From the NCBI GenBank assembly GCA_944326645.1, contig CALVEW010000002.1, positions 1 to 36,024 on the forward strand: a stretch of DNA of 36,024 bases. The letters are read 5' to 3'. The stretch's first letter is position 1. Each line of letters opens with the position of its first letter. The translations under genes and the position numbers were made by a program. This document shows, piece by piece, positions 8,012-16,165 of the stretch. The DNA is from Candidatus Gastranaerophilales bacterium. Its GTDB lineage: Bacteria > Cyanobacteriota > Vampirovibrionia > Gastranaerophilales > Gastranaerophilaceae. Under the pieces are notes generated by a model. It made no database searches and was not told the origin of the DNA. It saw nothing but the letters and a program-made list of their open reading frames with translations.

Positions 8012-8401
8012 CTATTTCAAATAATCATTGAAAGATTTTTTTACAATTTTATATCCACAGCCTTCATGTAGAGCTCCTGGATAATAAATTTTTTTGGCAG
8101 GGTATTTTTTGCACATAGGAAGTCTTTTTGAATATACAGAGCAAAGACCTTCATCTGTTACATATTTGCAGGCAAAAATTAAATTCCCGTTTTCATCTCT
8201 ACCTTTTATATAGAATCTTCGGTAAGAAGGAAATAAAAGTTGCATGAATTTAAATTCTTTTTCTGTATAAGTATCAAAACTATACATATAATTGCAACAT
8301 TTTCCGCATTTTTTACATTCCCCTTCAATAGTGTATTCTACTTTTTCCGGAACAAAATAAGATAAAAATTCATTTTTAATATTTTCAAAAAAATCAAGCA
8401 T
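8012..8401 (-). CDS. YkgJ-type cysteine-cluster protein
   Basis: About 129 residues from the ATG at 8401. It carries the YkgJ-family pattern: Cys-x2-Cys-x2-Cys-Cys (CKKCGKCC), then FACKYVTDEGLCSVYSKRL, MCKKYPA and a late GC pair. Family members are predicted to bind zinc or an iron-sulfur cluster; their function is unknown. An in-frame GTG (8419) and ATG (8410) lie upstream. However, a perfect minus-strand TATAAT (8414-8409) overlaps those codons, so transcription should start at 8402-8401 and favours this start. Its stop is directly back to back with that of the GspE-like gene. Two more YkgJ-like genes occur at 23273-24467. Confidence 0.82.
   Translation of the reverse strand: MLDFFENIKNEFLSYFVPEKVEYTIEGECKKCGKCCNYMYSFDTYTEKEFKFMQLLFPSYRRFYIKGRDENGNLIFACKYVTDEGLCSVYSKRLPMCKKYPAKKIYYPGALHEGCGYKIVKKSFNDYLK
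8015..8042 (+). terminator. Weak intrinsic terminator inside the convergent gene
   Basis: TTTCAA (8015-8020), a 7-nt loop and TTGAAA (8028-8033) are followed by GA and seven T (8036-8042). It begins three bases past the GspE-like stop codon region and lies within the C-terminal codons of the opposite-strand gene. The stem is AT-rich, so efficiency is uncertain. Confidence 0.45.
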
Positions 8402-8408
8402 GCTTAAC

Positions 8409-8440
8409 ATTATACTCACATAAGTTTTTTTTGGTACAAT
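8409..8440. promoter_or_regulatory. Overlapping divergent promoters
   Basis: On the plus strand an extended -10 (TGGTACAAT, 8432-8440) predicts transcription toward the PBP gene from about 8447. On the minus strand TTGTAC (8439-8434), 19 bp and TATAAT (8414-8409) drive the YkgJ-like gene. The plus -10 and the minus -35 occupy the same bases, so the two promoters should compete for polymerase. Confidence 0.55.
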
Positions 8441-8477
8441 ATTAGCATGAAGAAGGAGTGTATAGAAGGGGATATTT

Positions 8478-10640
8478 ATGTCTAAATATTCAGTACCAAA
8501 GAGAGTTAAAAGTTATACTAAAGTGAGTCGTTCTAATAATGAAAATGATTCATTTTTTGATAATATAAAAAGATTATTTATAGTAGGAGTAGCTTGTGTA
8601 TTAGCCGGTATAGTTGCATTGAAATTATATCTTGCAATACTTCCTCCAATTGCTAATCTATCAGATTTTAAACCTAATATGGTTACTAAGTTCTTATCAT
8701 CTGATGGTGAAGTAATAAAAACTTTTAATGCTTGTACATTTTCAAAAGTAGAAGCAAATGAAATTCCAAAAGAATTGAAAGAAGCGATTGTTGCGACAGA
8801 AGATAAAAACTTCTATAATCACCCGGGCTATGATTTATGCGGTGTAGCTCGTTCTGTAGTAGAAAATGCTATTGCAGGAAGAGTTGTACAAGGTGGTAGT
8901 ACAATTACTCAACAATTATCAAGAATGTTATTTTTATCTAATGAGCAATCCTTCAGTAGAAAAATAAAAGAAATTATTATTGCAGCTCAAATAGAAAAAT
9001 CAATAACAAAAGACCAAATACTTACAATGTATTTAAATAATGTTTATTTAGGTTCAGGTGCTTATGGGGTAGAAGGTGCAGCCCAAATATATTTTGCAAA
9101 GCACCTAAATCAATTAACACTAGCAGAAATGGCTTTAATTGCGGGTTTACCACAAGCTCCATCAATTTACTCACCATTCAATAATCTTGATTTAGCCGTA
9201 AAACGTAGAAATCAGGTATTATTAAGAATGTATAAAATGCGATATATTGATAAAGAAACAATGGAAAAGGCCCAAGCAGAAAAGGTTCATTTGACAACAA
9301 TGCCTCAATCTTATCTGTTAAATAAAGCCCCATATTTCTGTGATAGGATAATGCAGGAATTAGAAAAACTTGGATTTTCAGAACAAGAAATTAGCCAAGG
9401 TGGTTATAAAATCATAACGACCTTAGATTATAAAACACAGATAAAGACAAATGAAGCTATAGTATCAGATATGAATGCATATGGCTTACGAGGAGATAAA
9501 AATCAAGCTGCCGTTTTTGTATTTTCACCTGTAGACGGCAAAATATTAGCATACGCAGGAGGTAAAGATTACTCAAAGAGTCAATATGATAGGGTAACTC
9601 AAGCTGTTCGTCCCCCTGGTTCTGCGTTTAAACCATTTATATATACAGCAGCCGTAGAAAAAGGGGTTTCTCCAAACGATCTAATTGATGATAAACCTTT
9701 TTCAGCTGGAACTTGGACTCCTCATAACTATGGTAACAAATATAGAGGTCAAATCCCTGTATACAAGGCTTTAATGATATCTTCCAATGTTTGTGCTGCA
9801 AGATTAATTCAATATGTTGGAGTTCGAGCAGTAATTCAAATTGCAAGAATTATGGGTATAACAACTCCATTAGAATATGACTATACAATTGCTTTAGGTT
9901 CAAATGGTGTTAAATTATATGAATTAACAAGAGCATATGGAGTTTTTGCAAATGGAGGTTTTAAAGTTGAACCTTATGGTATAGAACGAATAGAATCTTC
10001 TCGCGGAAAAGTATTATACTCTGCATCCAGACCAAGAATTACAAAAGTTTTAAGTACTGATACCGCAGCAATAATGACTGCAATGTTAGAAACTGTAATA
10101 GAAAGAGGTACAGGTGCAGCTGCAAGAATAGGTAAACCTGCAGCAGGTAAAACCGGAACAACTGATGATTATAAAGATGCTTGGTTTGTAGGTTATACTC
10201 CAACAATTGTTGCAGGTGTATGGGTCGGAAATGATGATAATACAAAAATGGGAGGTCTAACAGGGGGTAGTGTTCCTGCTGTTATATGGCGTGATATTAT
10301 GAAAGTTGCAGTAGATAGTATCGGTAGTGGTGATTTTGAGTATCCTGAAGTTCAATTGGACGGGAATCCAAAATCAATTAATCCTAAATTGACATCTTCC
10401 AGTTCTAAAGGTCAGTCAAATGAATCAAGAATAGAAGATGAGCAAATTGATGAAGTTCCAATGGTTCCTGTAAATCAAATTGAACATGTAAATCCAAATG
10501 TTATTAAACCAATAGAACAAAATCAAAGTGTAGGAGTGGCTAAACCTTCAGCTGTCCCATCTCAATCAGAGCAATCTCGAGTATCAGCTCCAATACCTGC
10601 TCCTGTACCGGTACAGAATCCGGTCGTAAATGCTAATTAA
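8478..10640 (+). CDS. Class A penicillin-binding protein (PBP1A type)
   Basis: This 720-residue bifunctional peptidoglycan synthase polymerises lipid II and crosslinks peptides on the periplasmic side of the inner membrane. A short cytoplasmic tail is followed by a membrane anchor (~31-53). The GT51 domain has the catalytic Glu108 in ATEDKNFYNHPG and the GGSTITQQL motif (139-147). The transpeptidase has Ser382-x-x-Lys385 (PGSAFKPF), S435-S-N437 and KTG (558-560), all intact. The last ~80 residues are a low-complexity Pro/Gln/Ser tail, probably disordered. Length is usual for the family. A GAAGGGGA Shine-Dalgarno sequence sits 5 nt before the ATG. A 12-codon leader ORF overlaps the start. Confidence 0.95.
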   Translation: MSKYSVPKRVKSYTKVSRSNNENDSFFDNIKRLFIVGVACVLAGIVALKLYLAILPPIANLSDFKPNMVTKFLSSDGEVIKTFNACTFSKVEANEIPKELKEAIVATEDKNFYNHPGYDLCGVARSVVENAIAGRVVQGGSTITQQLSRMLFLSNEQSFSRKIKEIIIAAQIEKSITKDQILTMYLNNVYLGSGAYGVEGAAQIYFAKHLNQLTLAEMALIAGLPQAPSIYSPFNNLDLAVKRRNQVLLRMYKMRYIDKETMEKAQAEKVHLTTMPQSYLLNKAPYFCDRIMQELEKLGFSEQEISQGGYKIITTLDYKTQIKTNEAIVSDMNAYGLRGDKNQAAVFVFSPVDGKILAYAGGKDYSKSQYDRVTQAVRPPGSAFKPFIYTAAVEKGVSPNDLIDDKPFSAGTWTPHNYGNKYRGQIPVYKALMISSNVCAARLIQYVGVRAVIQIARIMGITTPLEYDYTIALGSNGVKLYELTRAYGVFANGGFKVEPYGIERIESSRGKVLYSASRPRITKVLSTDTAAIMTAMLETVIERGTGAAARIGKPAAGKTGTTDDYKDAWFVGYTPTIVAGVWVGNDDNTKMGGLTGGSVPAVIWRDIMKVAVDSIGSGDFEYPEVQLDGNPKSINPKLTSSSSKGQSNESRIEDEQIDEVPMVPVNQIEHVNPNVIKPIEQNQSVGVAKPSAVPSQSEQSRVSAPIPAPVPVQNPVVNAN

Positions 10641-10668
10641 AATTAAGTATAAGTATAAGGAAATATAA

Positions 10669-11568
10669 ATGGACAATATTAATTTTGAATTTATTAAACA
10701 ATTAGAACATGGGGCAAATAAACAACAATTGGCTTCATTAAATAAAACGCATGAAACAGTCGATTATGAAACCAAATATGAGTTGACTTATAATGATATT
10801 ATAGGTTTAACAAAAGCATTAGAGATTGCATCAGAATTTTATGATGTAAAAGGTGCTGTAATTACAAAAAATACTCAAGTAACAGGAGTTGCATTAGGTA
10901 CAGATTTATCTGATGCTTTGGTCAAAGCTATTGACTGTAATCCAATTGATGCATTATCTGGGGTTGTAGCATTTACAGATTGTGTAGATAAAAAAACTGC
11001 TATGCAATTAAATGCCGGACATTTAATTATTGCTCCATCTTATAGTGATGATGCATTAGAAGTTTTTGAAAAAAATTCTATCAGATATGTAAAACTTAAT
11101 ACTCCACTAAAGGATTTTAAAAATTATATTGATGAAGAAATCGTAATAACTCCATTTGGCACATTAGTACAAGAAGTAAATAAAACAGAATTGAGTAAAG
11201 ATAATTTCAAGGTAGTTACTAAAATAAAACCACAGGTTGAACAGATAGAAGATGCTATATTTGCATGGAAGGTTGCAAAATATGTAAAAAGTAATGCAAT
11301 AGTTGTTGCAAAGAATTTTAAAACATTAGCAATAGCTCAAGGTTTGCAAAGTCAATCAACAGAGTTTGCGATGAATTATTCTTGTGATACAGCTAAAGAA
11401 TCTGTGATGGCATCAGATTTACCTATTACTATTTCAGATTTTAATGCTGCTATACAAAATAGAGTATCAATGTTTATATTACCAGGTGTAACTCAAGAAA
11501 TAATAAAGTTGGCCGATAAGTATGAAAAAGTGATTATTACAACAGGGTTTACAACTTGTTTACATTAA
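10669..11568 (+). CDS. Stand-alone PurH C-terminal (AICAR transformylase)-like protein
   Basis: This 299-residue protein aligns by eye with the AICAR formyltransferase domain of PurH. Corresponding segments are ELTYNDIIGLTKALE near the start, NPIDALSGVVAFTDCVDKKTA, LIIAPSYSDDALEVF, KSNAIVVAKNFKTLAIAQG and the terminal VIITTGFTTCLH. There is no IMP cyclohydrolase domain. The catalytic motif KHxNPCGVA of PurH is here KNTQVTGVA (67-75): Lys67 remains but the catalytic His is Asn68. The terminal TGxRHFRH is TTGFTTCLH. I infer a pseudoenzyme or an enzyme with a changed reaction, perhaps regulatory, rather than a working purine-synthesis step. It follows the PBP gene by 28 bp with an AAGGAA Shine-Dalgarno sequence. 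Confidence 0.7.
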   Translation: MDNINFEFIKQLEHGANKQQLASLNKTHETVDYETKYELTYNDIIGLTKALEIASEFYDVKGAVITKNTQVTGVALGTDLSDALVKAIDCNPIDALSGVVAFTDCVDKKTAMQLNAGHLIIAPSYSDDALEVFEKNSIRYVKLNTPLKDFKNYIDEEIVITPFGTLVQEVNKTELSKDNFKVVTKIKPQVEQIEDAIFAWKVAKYVKSNAIVVAKNFKTLAIAQGLQSQSTEFAMNYSCDTAKESVMASDLPITISDFNAAIQNRVSMFILPGVTQEIIKLADKYEKVIITTGFTTCLH

Positions 11569-11663
11569 TGTTTGAATTTTTGTAACAATATTTTTAATAC
11601 TAGCAAAAATGTAATACAAAAACACTTTATATAAGTGTGTGTAAATAATTTTTGTAGGTAGAA

Positions 11664-12386
11664 ATGACTGTAGCTCTAGCAAATGCATTAAGAAAAGGAT
11701 GGTTTGCCTATACAAACTCAGAAAAGGGGAATAATTATACCCGTGCTGATCGTTTGGAACGTAAAGTTACTTCTTATTGTCAAGATGTTACAACTGCTAA
11801 TGATACCTTAAAAGTAGTAAGAGAAACAACACGTGGATCTAAGTATGTTGATGCTTTATCAAGAACATTAAATTCAAGTGCAAAAACAAGTAAAATGTTA
11901 GAATGGGCATCAAAGGGAGCTAATATTGCAGGAGAATTAGTAAATCCACTATTATGTGTTGCAGCAGGTGCAAGAGTATTAAATGCCGAAGATAAAAAAT
12001 CTTCATTAATTCAAGAAGGTGCTGCAATGGCTGGCATGTTTGCTGTAGAAGGGGTTATTAAATCAAATTTAGGTTTAAATGGAAAACCTGCAAAATATAT
12101 TAATAATAAGTTTTTGGCTAATCTTGCAAAAGAAACTAAAGCATTTTTAGCAACAACAAAATTTTTAAATAAAGTACCAACAAATCGATTAACAGGAATA
12201 TTAAAAGCTGCAATATTTGTAGTAGGATCTTGTACCGGTTTTGCTTTAGGTCAAAAAGCAGGTAAATTAATTACAAAAAATACTACAGAAAAAGATTTTC
12301 AAACAAAAAAAATGATTAAAGAACAAATGCAACTAAATGCGATTTTAGAAAAATCAAATGGTGTTAAAAATATTGCTGTTGCATAA
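11664..12386 (+). CDS. Unknown Ala/Gly-rich protein
   Basis: I do not recognise this 240-residue protein. Residues ~1-80 are charged and polar. Beyond that there are three Ala/Gly-rich hydrophobic stretches (VNPLLCVAAGARVL, EGAAMAGMFAVEGVI and ILKAAIFVVGSCTGFALGQKAG) that could pack as helical hairpins in or on a membrane. The C-terminal ~45 residues are charged. There is no signal peptide. The start has a GTAGGT Shine-Dalgarno sequence 5-6 nt upstream. The 95-bp gap before it contains a small hairpin, ACACTT…AAGTGT (11622-11638), without a U-tract. Its stop codon abuts that of the convergent gene at 12387. Confidence 0.7.
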   Translation: MTVALANALRKGWFAYTNSEKGNNYTRADRLERKVTSYCQDVTTANDTLKVVRETTRGSKYVDALSRTLNSSAKTSKMLEWASKGANIAGELVNPLLCVAAGARVLNAEDKKSSLIQEGAAMAGMFAVEGVIKSNLGLNGKPAKYINNKFLANLAKETKAFLATTKFLNKVPTNRLTGILKAAIFVVGSCTGFALGQKAGKLITKNTTEKDFQTKKMIKEQMQLNAILEKSNGVKNIAVA

Positions 12387-13127
12387 TTATTGATTAATTT
12401 TAATTTTTCCTGTTTCTTTATAAAGTACTTCAAAATTAGTTTTTGAGTGTCTGTAGTTTTGAATTGTTGCTTCCATTGAAACATTAAAAATCATATATAT
12501 TACAGGAACTGCAATCAAAAAAGTTATAATACTAATAAAAGTTTTAATTGTACTTTCTTTCTTTTTTAATTCAGCTTTTTTTTGTTCAGATATAATATTC
12601 TGTTCATATAAAACTTTATTAATTAATTTTTTTCGTTCTTCAATCGATAAAGAATCAATAAATTTTTCGTTTTCATTATTTATATAAATAACGTATTTTT
12701 TGTATACTGCATTTAATTTTGCTTCTTCTAATGGATCAATTTCTTCTTGTTTGTGATTGTTTATTACCCAAGCATTATTAGAATATGAGTCATTATCATT
12801 ATTAATAGGTCTTTCAAGAATGTCTGCAGTAATATTTACAGCACCATCTTCTGCCGGCAATCCTTCAGGTATATTTAAATCTTTTTGTTCTTCTTCTTCG
12901 GCTTTTTTTAATTCTTTATCAGCCATGTCCATCTTTTTCTGCTCTTCTTTGGCTCTGGCTTCTAATTGAGCTAAAATGTCAGGGGTAATATCTGTATTAG
13001 ATAAATTTATAAGATTATTAACTTCAATGGAATCATTGCTATTAAATATTTTTGCCGGTTTTATGGGGATAATACCATTATTGTCCGTATCATCTAATTT
13101 GTTTTGTTTATCTTTTTCGTTATCCAA
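12387..13127 (-). CDS. Unknown acidic protein with one C-terminal membrane helix
   Basis: About 246 residues from a TTG at 13127 (LDNEKDKQ). The longer frame back to 13190 is unlikely because its TTG lies in the -35 box of a near-consensus promoter and its next codons cover the -10. The N-terminal two-thirds is highly charged, with a Lys/Glu-rich probable coiled coil near residues 70-105. A single hydrophobic segment (FISIITFLIAVPVIYMIF) lies near residues 195-215, leaving a short tail. This suggests a membrane-anchored protein with a cytoplasmic head. No family is recognised. It is divergent from the sugar-kinase operon and its stop abuts that of the gene at 11664-12386. Confidence 0.65.
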   Translation of the reverse strand: MDNEKDKQNKLDDTDNNGIIPIKPAKIFNSNDSIEVNNLINLSNTDITPDILAQLEARAKEEQKKMDMADKELKKAEEEEQKDLNIPEGLPAEDGAVNITADILERPINNDNDSYSNNAWVINNHKQEEIDPLEEAKLNAVYKKYVIYINNENEKFIDSLSIEERKKLINKVLYEQNIISEQKKAELKKKESTIKTFISIITFLIAVPVIYMIFNVSMEATIQNYRHSKTNFEVLYKETGKIKINQ

Positions 13128-13161
13128 GGGTTTAACTCTCTCTTTTTGTATTATAATATAA

Positions 13162-13190
13162 ATTATACAATGTATTTTTAAAATATTCAA
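13162..13190 (-). promoter_or_regulatory. Near-consensus minus-strand promoter
   Basis: On the minus strand TTGAAT (13190-13185), exactly 17 bp and TATAAT (13167-13162) form a strong sigma70-type promoter. A second TATAAT on the minus strand follows within 20 bp. It sets the start of the 12387-13127 gene downstream of the -10. Confidence 0.7.
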
Positions 13191-13204
13191 TGAGTTGAGG
13201 GAAC

Positions 13205-14218
13205 ATGAAAGTAGATAAAACTAAATTAATAGAATTAGTTGAACAATTAGATAAACCTAAAATTTTGGTAGTTGGTGATTTAGCGATTGATGAAATGGTT
13301 TACGGAAATACAGAACGAATATCAAGAGAAGCACCTGTGTTAATTTTAAAACATACACATACAAAACATATTTTAGGTGCCGCATCAAATGCTGCTCATA
13401 ACGTTTCTACAATAAATAATGGTAAAATTAGTGTAATTGGAATTATTGGCACAGATTACCAAGCTGAAGATTTAATAAATGCTTTCAAAGAAGCAAATGT
13501 TAACTGTGAGTATTTAGTAGAAGATGCATCAAGAAAAACTGTTACAAAAACAAGAATTTCAGGTTCGTGTTTCCAATCAATAACTCAACAAATTGTTAGA
13601 ATTGATAGACAAACAGATGAACCTTTATCAGACGAAACTGAGTCAAAAATAATTACAAACTTAGAAAAAGCAATTCCAGAACATGATGCAGTAATATTAT
13701 CTAACTATCATATTGGAACATTAACTGATAATGTTATAAAAAAGACCATTGAACTATGCAAGAAACATAATAAAATTGTTGTTGTTGATGCACAAAAAGA
13801 TTTGGACATATATCAATATGTAACATCAATGACTCCAAATCTACCTGATACTCAAAAGTATGTTGGTTTTGAAGTTCAAAATACAGATGATTTAAAACGA
13901 GCAGGGAAAAAATTATTAGAAGATACTAATGCAGAATTTGTTTTAGTTACTTGTGGATCCGGTGGAATGGCAGTATTTGAAAAGAATGATGTTTTTACCA
14001 AAATACCTGTATTTAATAAAGCAGAAGTTTTTGATGTAACAGGTGCAGGTGATACAGTTACTGCTGTTTATACTCTAGCGCTTGCGGCAGGTGCAGAACC
14101 TGTTTATGCTGCGATTATTGGAAATATTGCAGCAAGTATTGTTGTGAAGCAATTTGGCTGTGCAACGACGACTATTTCTGAAATAAAGGAAATGATTGAG
14201 CAAAGAATCAATAAATAA
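13205..14218 (+). CDS. rfaE1: PfkB-family sugar kinase, RfaE1/HldA-like heptose kinase
   Basis: This 337-residue protein matches the kinase half of HldE: VVGDLAIDEMVYGNTERISREAPV near residues 22-45, GAASNAAHN (58-66) for the usual GGAANVA, and the PfkB signature DVTGAGDT with catalytic Asp283. HldA/RfaE1 phosphorylates D-glycero-beta-D-manno-heptose 7-phosphate at C1, a step toward ADP-heptose for LPS. No adenylyltransferase domain is fused, so that step would need another gene. The start has GAGGGA 4-5 nt upstream. A DUF4330 gene and an IctB/O-antigen-ligase-like gene follow closely, which supports an envelope-glycan role. Another sugar phosphate as substrate cannot be excluded. Confidence 0.75.
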   Translation: MKVDKTKLIELVEQLDKPKILVVGDLAIDEMVYGNTERISREAPVLILKHTHTKHILGAASNAAHNVSTINNGKISVIGIIGTDYQAEDLINAFKEANVNCEYLVEDASRKTVTKTRISGSCFQSITQQIVRIDRQTDEPLSDETESKIITNLEKAIPEHDAVILSNYHIGTLTDNVIKKTIELCKKHNKIVVVDAQKDLDIYQYVTSMTPNLPDTQKYVGFEVQNTDDLKRAGKKLLEDTNAEFVLVTCGSGGMAVFEKNDVFTKIPVFNKAEVFDVTGAGDTVTAVYTLALAAGAEPVYAAIIGNIAASIVVKQFGCATTTISEIKEMIEQRINK

Positions 14219-14238
14219 TAATGAATTAGGAGAGCAAT

Positions 14239-14733
14239 ATGAAATTTAATAAGTTCGTTGATATTATAATAATTTTAGGAATTATTCTTGCAATTTTTGT
14301 AGGTATTATAACAATAAAACATTATAGAGAAACAGCATCAAAACAAATAGAAGCTACATCACAAATTAACTTTAATGTTTATCTAAGGGGGGTTACTTTA
14401 ACAGATGGTGATATCCCTATAAAAAAAGATGAAACAACATTTATTAGCATCAGAAATGTCCCTTATTCTGATTTGAAAGTAATTAATGTTGAATCAACTC
14501 AAAAAATGACTACAATTTCATCAAATAATGCAAATGGCTATAAGCTAGTTCCGGATGCAAGCCAACCTAATACTTATGATATTTCTGTTAAAGTTACAGA
14601 TACTGCAAAAATTACAAAAGACGGTGCTGTAGTTGGAGGTAATAAGATTAAAATAGGTTTACCTATTACTTTAGAAGGTAAAACATATAAACTTACCGGA
14701 ACTGTTTCAGATATAGAAATTTTAGAAGGTTAA
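14239..14733 (+). CDS. DUF4330-like membrane-anchored protein
   Basis: A 164-residue protein with one N-terminal membrane helix (~7-29, VDIIIILGIILAIFVGIITI) and a beta-rich extracytoplasmic domain. The segment FNVYLRGVTLTDGD and the later VPYSDLKVINV resemble DUF4330, a family I know mainly from cyanobacteria; its function is unknown. AGGAG 8 nt before the ATG supports the start. It lies between the heptose-kinase-like gene and the O-antigen-ligase-family gene, so a role in export or assembly of envelope glycan is plausible but unproven. The family call rests on visual resemblance. Confidence 0.65.
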   Translation: MKFNKFVDIIIILGIILAIFVGIITIKHYRETASKQIEATSQINFNVYLRGVTLTDGDIPIKKDETTFISIRNVPYSDLKVINVESTQKMTTISSNNANGYKLVPDASQPNTYDISVKVTDTAKITKDGAVVGGNKIKIGLPITLEGKTYKLTGTVSDIEILEG

Positions 14734-14734
14734 T

Positions 14735-16060
14735 ATGCTTTTAAATAAATTGTTGGATTTGATTCATATTCCGTTTAAGTATATTTATGAATCAAGTGTA
14801 ATACTAAAAAAAATAGATTTATTAATATTAATATCAATACTTGCGACATTTATATTTTCAACATTTTTAAGCTCTGATGTTTCAGGGTACTTGTGTTTTT
14901 CAACTTTTCTGTTGACAATAGTCCGAGTAATTACAAATCCAACAGATAAATTTAAGTGCGAGAAATTTGAAATATTTCTATTAATATATTTTATGCTACT
15001 AATAGTAAGTGTTGCAGGTTCAAGTCTTTTGGCTTTAAGTTTAAAAGGATTCTTCAAAACTTTTATATATTTAAGTTTTTATCTTTCTGTTGTGCATCAT
15101 TTGAAAAATAATAAACAAAATATTATCCCTATATTATTATGTATGGCAGGGTGTATAACTTTTGAATCATTAGTGGGGTTAAGTCAGAACTTTATCCAAG
15201 TCGGAGAAATTTCTGGTTGGCAAGATACTTCTCGTTTAAACCCTGAAGAAGTAATGACAAGGGTGTATGGAACATTACAACCTCTAAATCCAAACTTATT
15301 AGGTGGGTATTTAGTTGCAGGAATTGGCTCTGTTTTAGGACTTTGCGCTTATAATATTTATGAAAAAAAATATAAAAGAGGGTTATTTTTTGGAGTTTTA
15401 TCTGTTTTAGCAGCTGTTACAATATTTTTAACAGGATGTAGAGGTTCATATATTGGATTATTTTTAATATCTTCTTTAGTTTTTATTATAAGTTTGAAAT
15501 TTTTCTGGCCTACATATAAAAAAATATATTTTAGCTTAATATCATTTGTTGTAGGAGTTTCAACCTTTGCAATATTAACAATATCATCTTTAAGAGCAAG
15601 GGTATTTTCTATATTTGCAATGAGAGCTGACAGTTCAAATTCTTTTAGGTTTAATGTTTACCAAGCGGCTGTTCATATGTTTAAGGATAATTGGTTATTA
15701 GGTATTGGAATGGGAAACCAAAACTTTAGAGAAATATATGGTTTATATATGAAAACAGGTTTTGATGCTCTAAGCGCTTATAATATTTATTTAGAAACTG
15801 CTGTAGAAAGTGGAATTTTTGCATTATTAGCATTTTTAGGATTTTTATTTACATTAATAATTGATGGGGGTAAATATATATACCATTCAAAAGACTTAAA
15901 ACAAGTAATACTAGCATCAGCTGCATTTGTTTCTATTTGCGGGGTAATGATACACGGAATGGTTGATACTGTATTTTTCAGACCTCAAATTCAAATAGTT
16001 TTTTGGACAATGGTTGCAATACTATCTTCTGTAATTTATTCAGAAGATTTATCTAACTAG
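14735..16060 (+). CDS. IctB-like O-antigen ligase family membrane protein
   Basis: A 441-residue polytopic membrane protein with about ten hydrophobic segments. It carries hallmarks of the cyanobacterial IctB branch of the O-antigen ligase/Wzy superfamily: TRVYGTLQPLNPNLLGGYL in the middle, TGCRGSYIGL, then FRFNVYQAAVHMFKDNWLLGIG, ALSAYNIYLETAVESG, and HGMVDTVFFRPQ near the end. IctB was named as a putative bicarbonate transporter, but the family fold is that of glycan ligases and polymerases. Given its neighbours (heptose-kinase-like gene, DUF4330) I favour transfer or polymerisation of surface glycan over bicarbonate transport. It starts 1 bp after the previous stop, with AAGG upstream. Confidence 0.8.
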   Translation: MLLNKLLDLIHIPFKYIYESSVILKKIDLLILISILATFIFSTFLSSDVSGYLCFSTFLLTIVRVITNPTDKFKCEKFEIFLLIYFMLLIVSVAGSSLLALSLKGFFKTFIYLSFYLSVVHHLKNNKQNIIPILLCMAGCITFESLVGLSQNFIQVGEISGWQDTSRLNPEEVMTRVYGTLQPLNPNLLGGYLVAGIGSVLGLCAYNIYEKKYKRGLFFGVLSVLAAVTIFLTGCRGSYIGLFLISSLVFIISLKFFWPTYKKIYFSLISFVVGVSTFAILTISSLRARVFSIFAMRADSSNSFRFNVYQAAVHMFKDNWLLGIGMGNQNFREIYGLYMKTGFDALSAYNIYLETAVESGIFALLAFLGFLFTLIIDGGKYIYHSKDLKQVILASAAFVSICGVMIHGMVDTVFFRPQIQIVFWTMVAILSSVIYSEDLSN

Positions 16061-16101
16061 GTTATAAGCAATCTATATTATTTGTATATATATGTAAACA
16101 T

Positions 16102-16129
16102 TTGTTTGTAAATCTTTTCTAGCTATGAT
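16102..16129 (+). promoter_or_regulatory. Promoter of the GH13-like operon
   Basis: TTGTTT (16102-16107), a 16-bp spacer and TATGAT (16124-16129) predict a start near 16136. An AAAGGAG Shine-Dalgarno sequence follows before the ATG at 16166. Confidence 0.55.
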
Positions 16130-16165
16130 ACGATACTATCAGAAAAATAAAGGAGTATATTATCA

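Noticed and set aside
13128-13190. N-terminal extension of the minus-strand acidic protein from the TTG at 13190
   Set aside because: The extension covers the -35 and -10 boxes of a near-consensus promoter, so it would not be transcribed; the TTG at 13127 is the better start.
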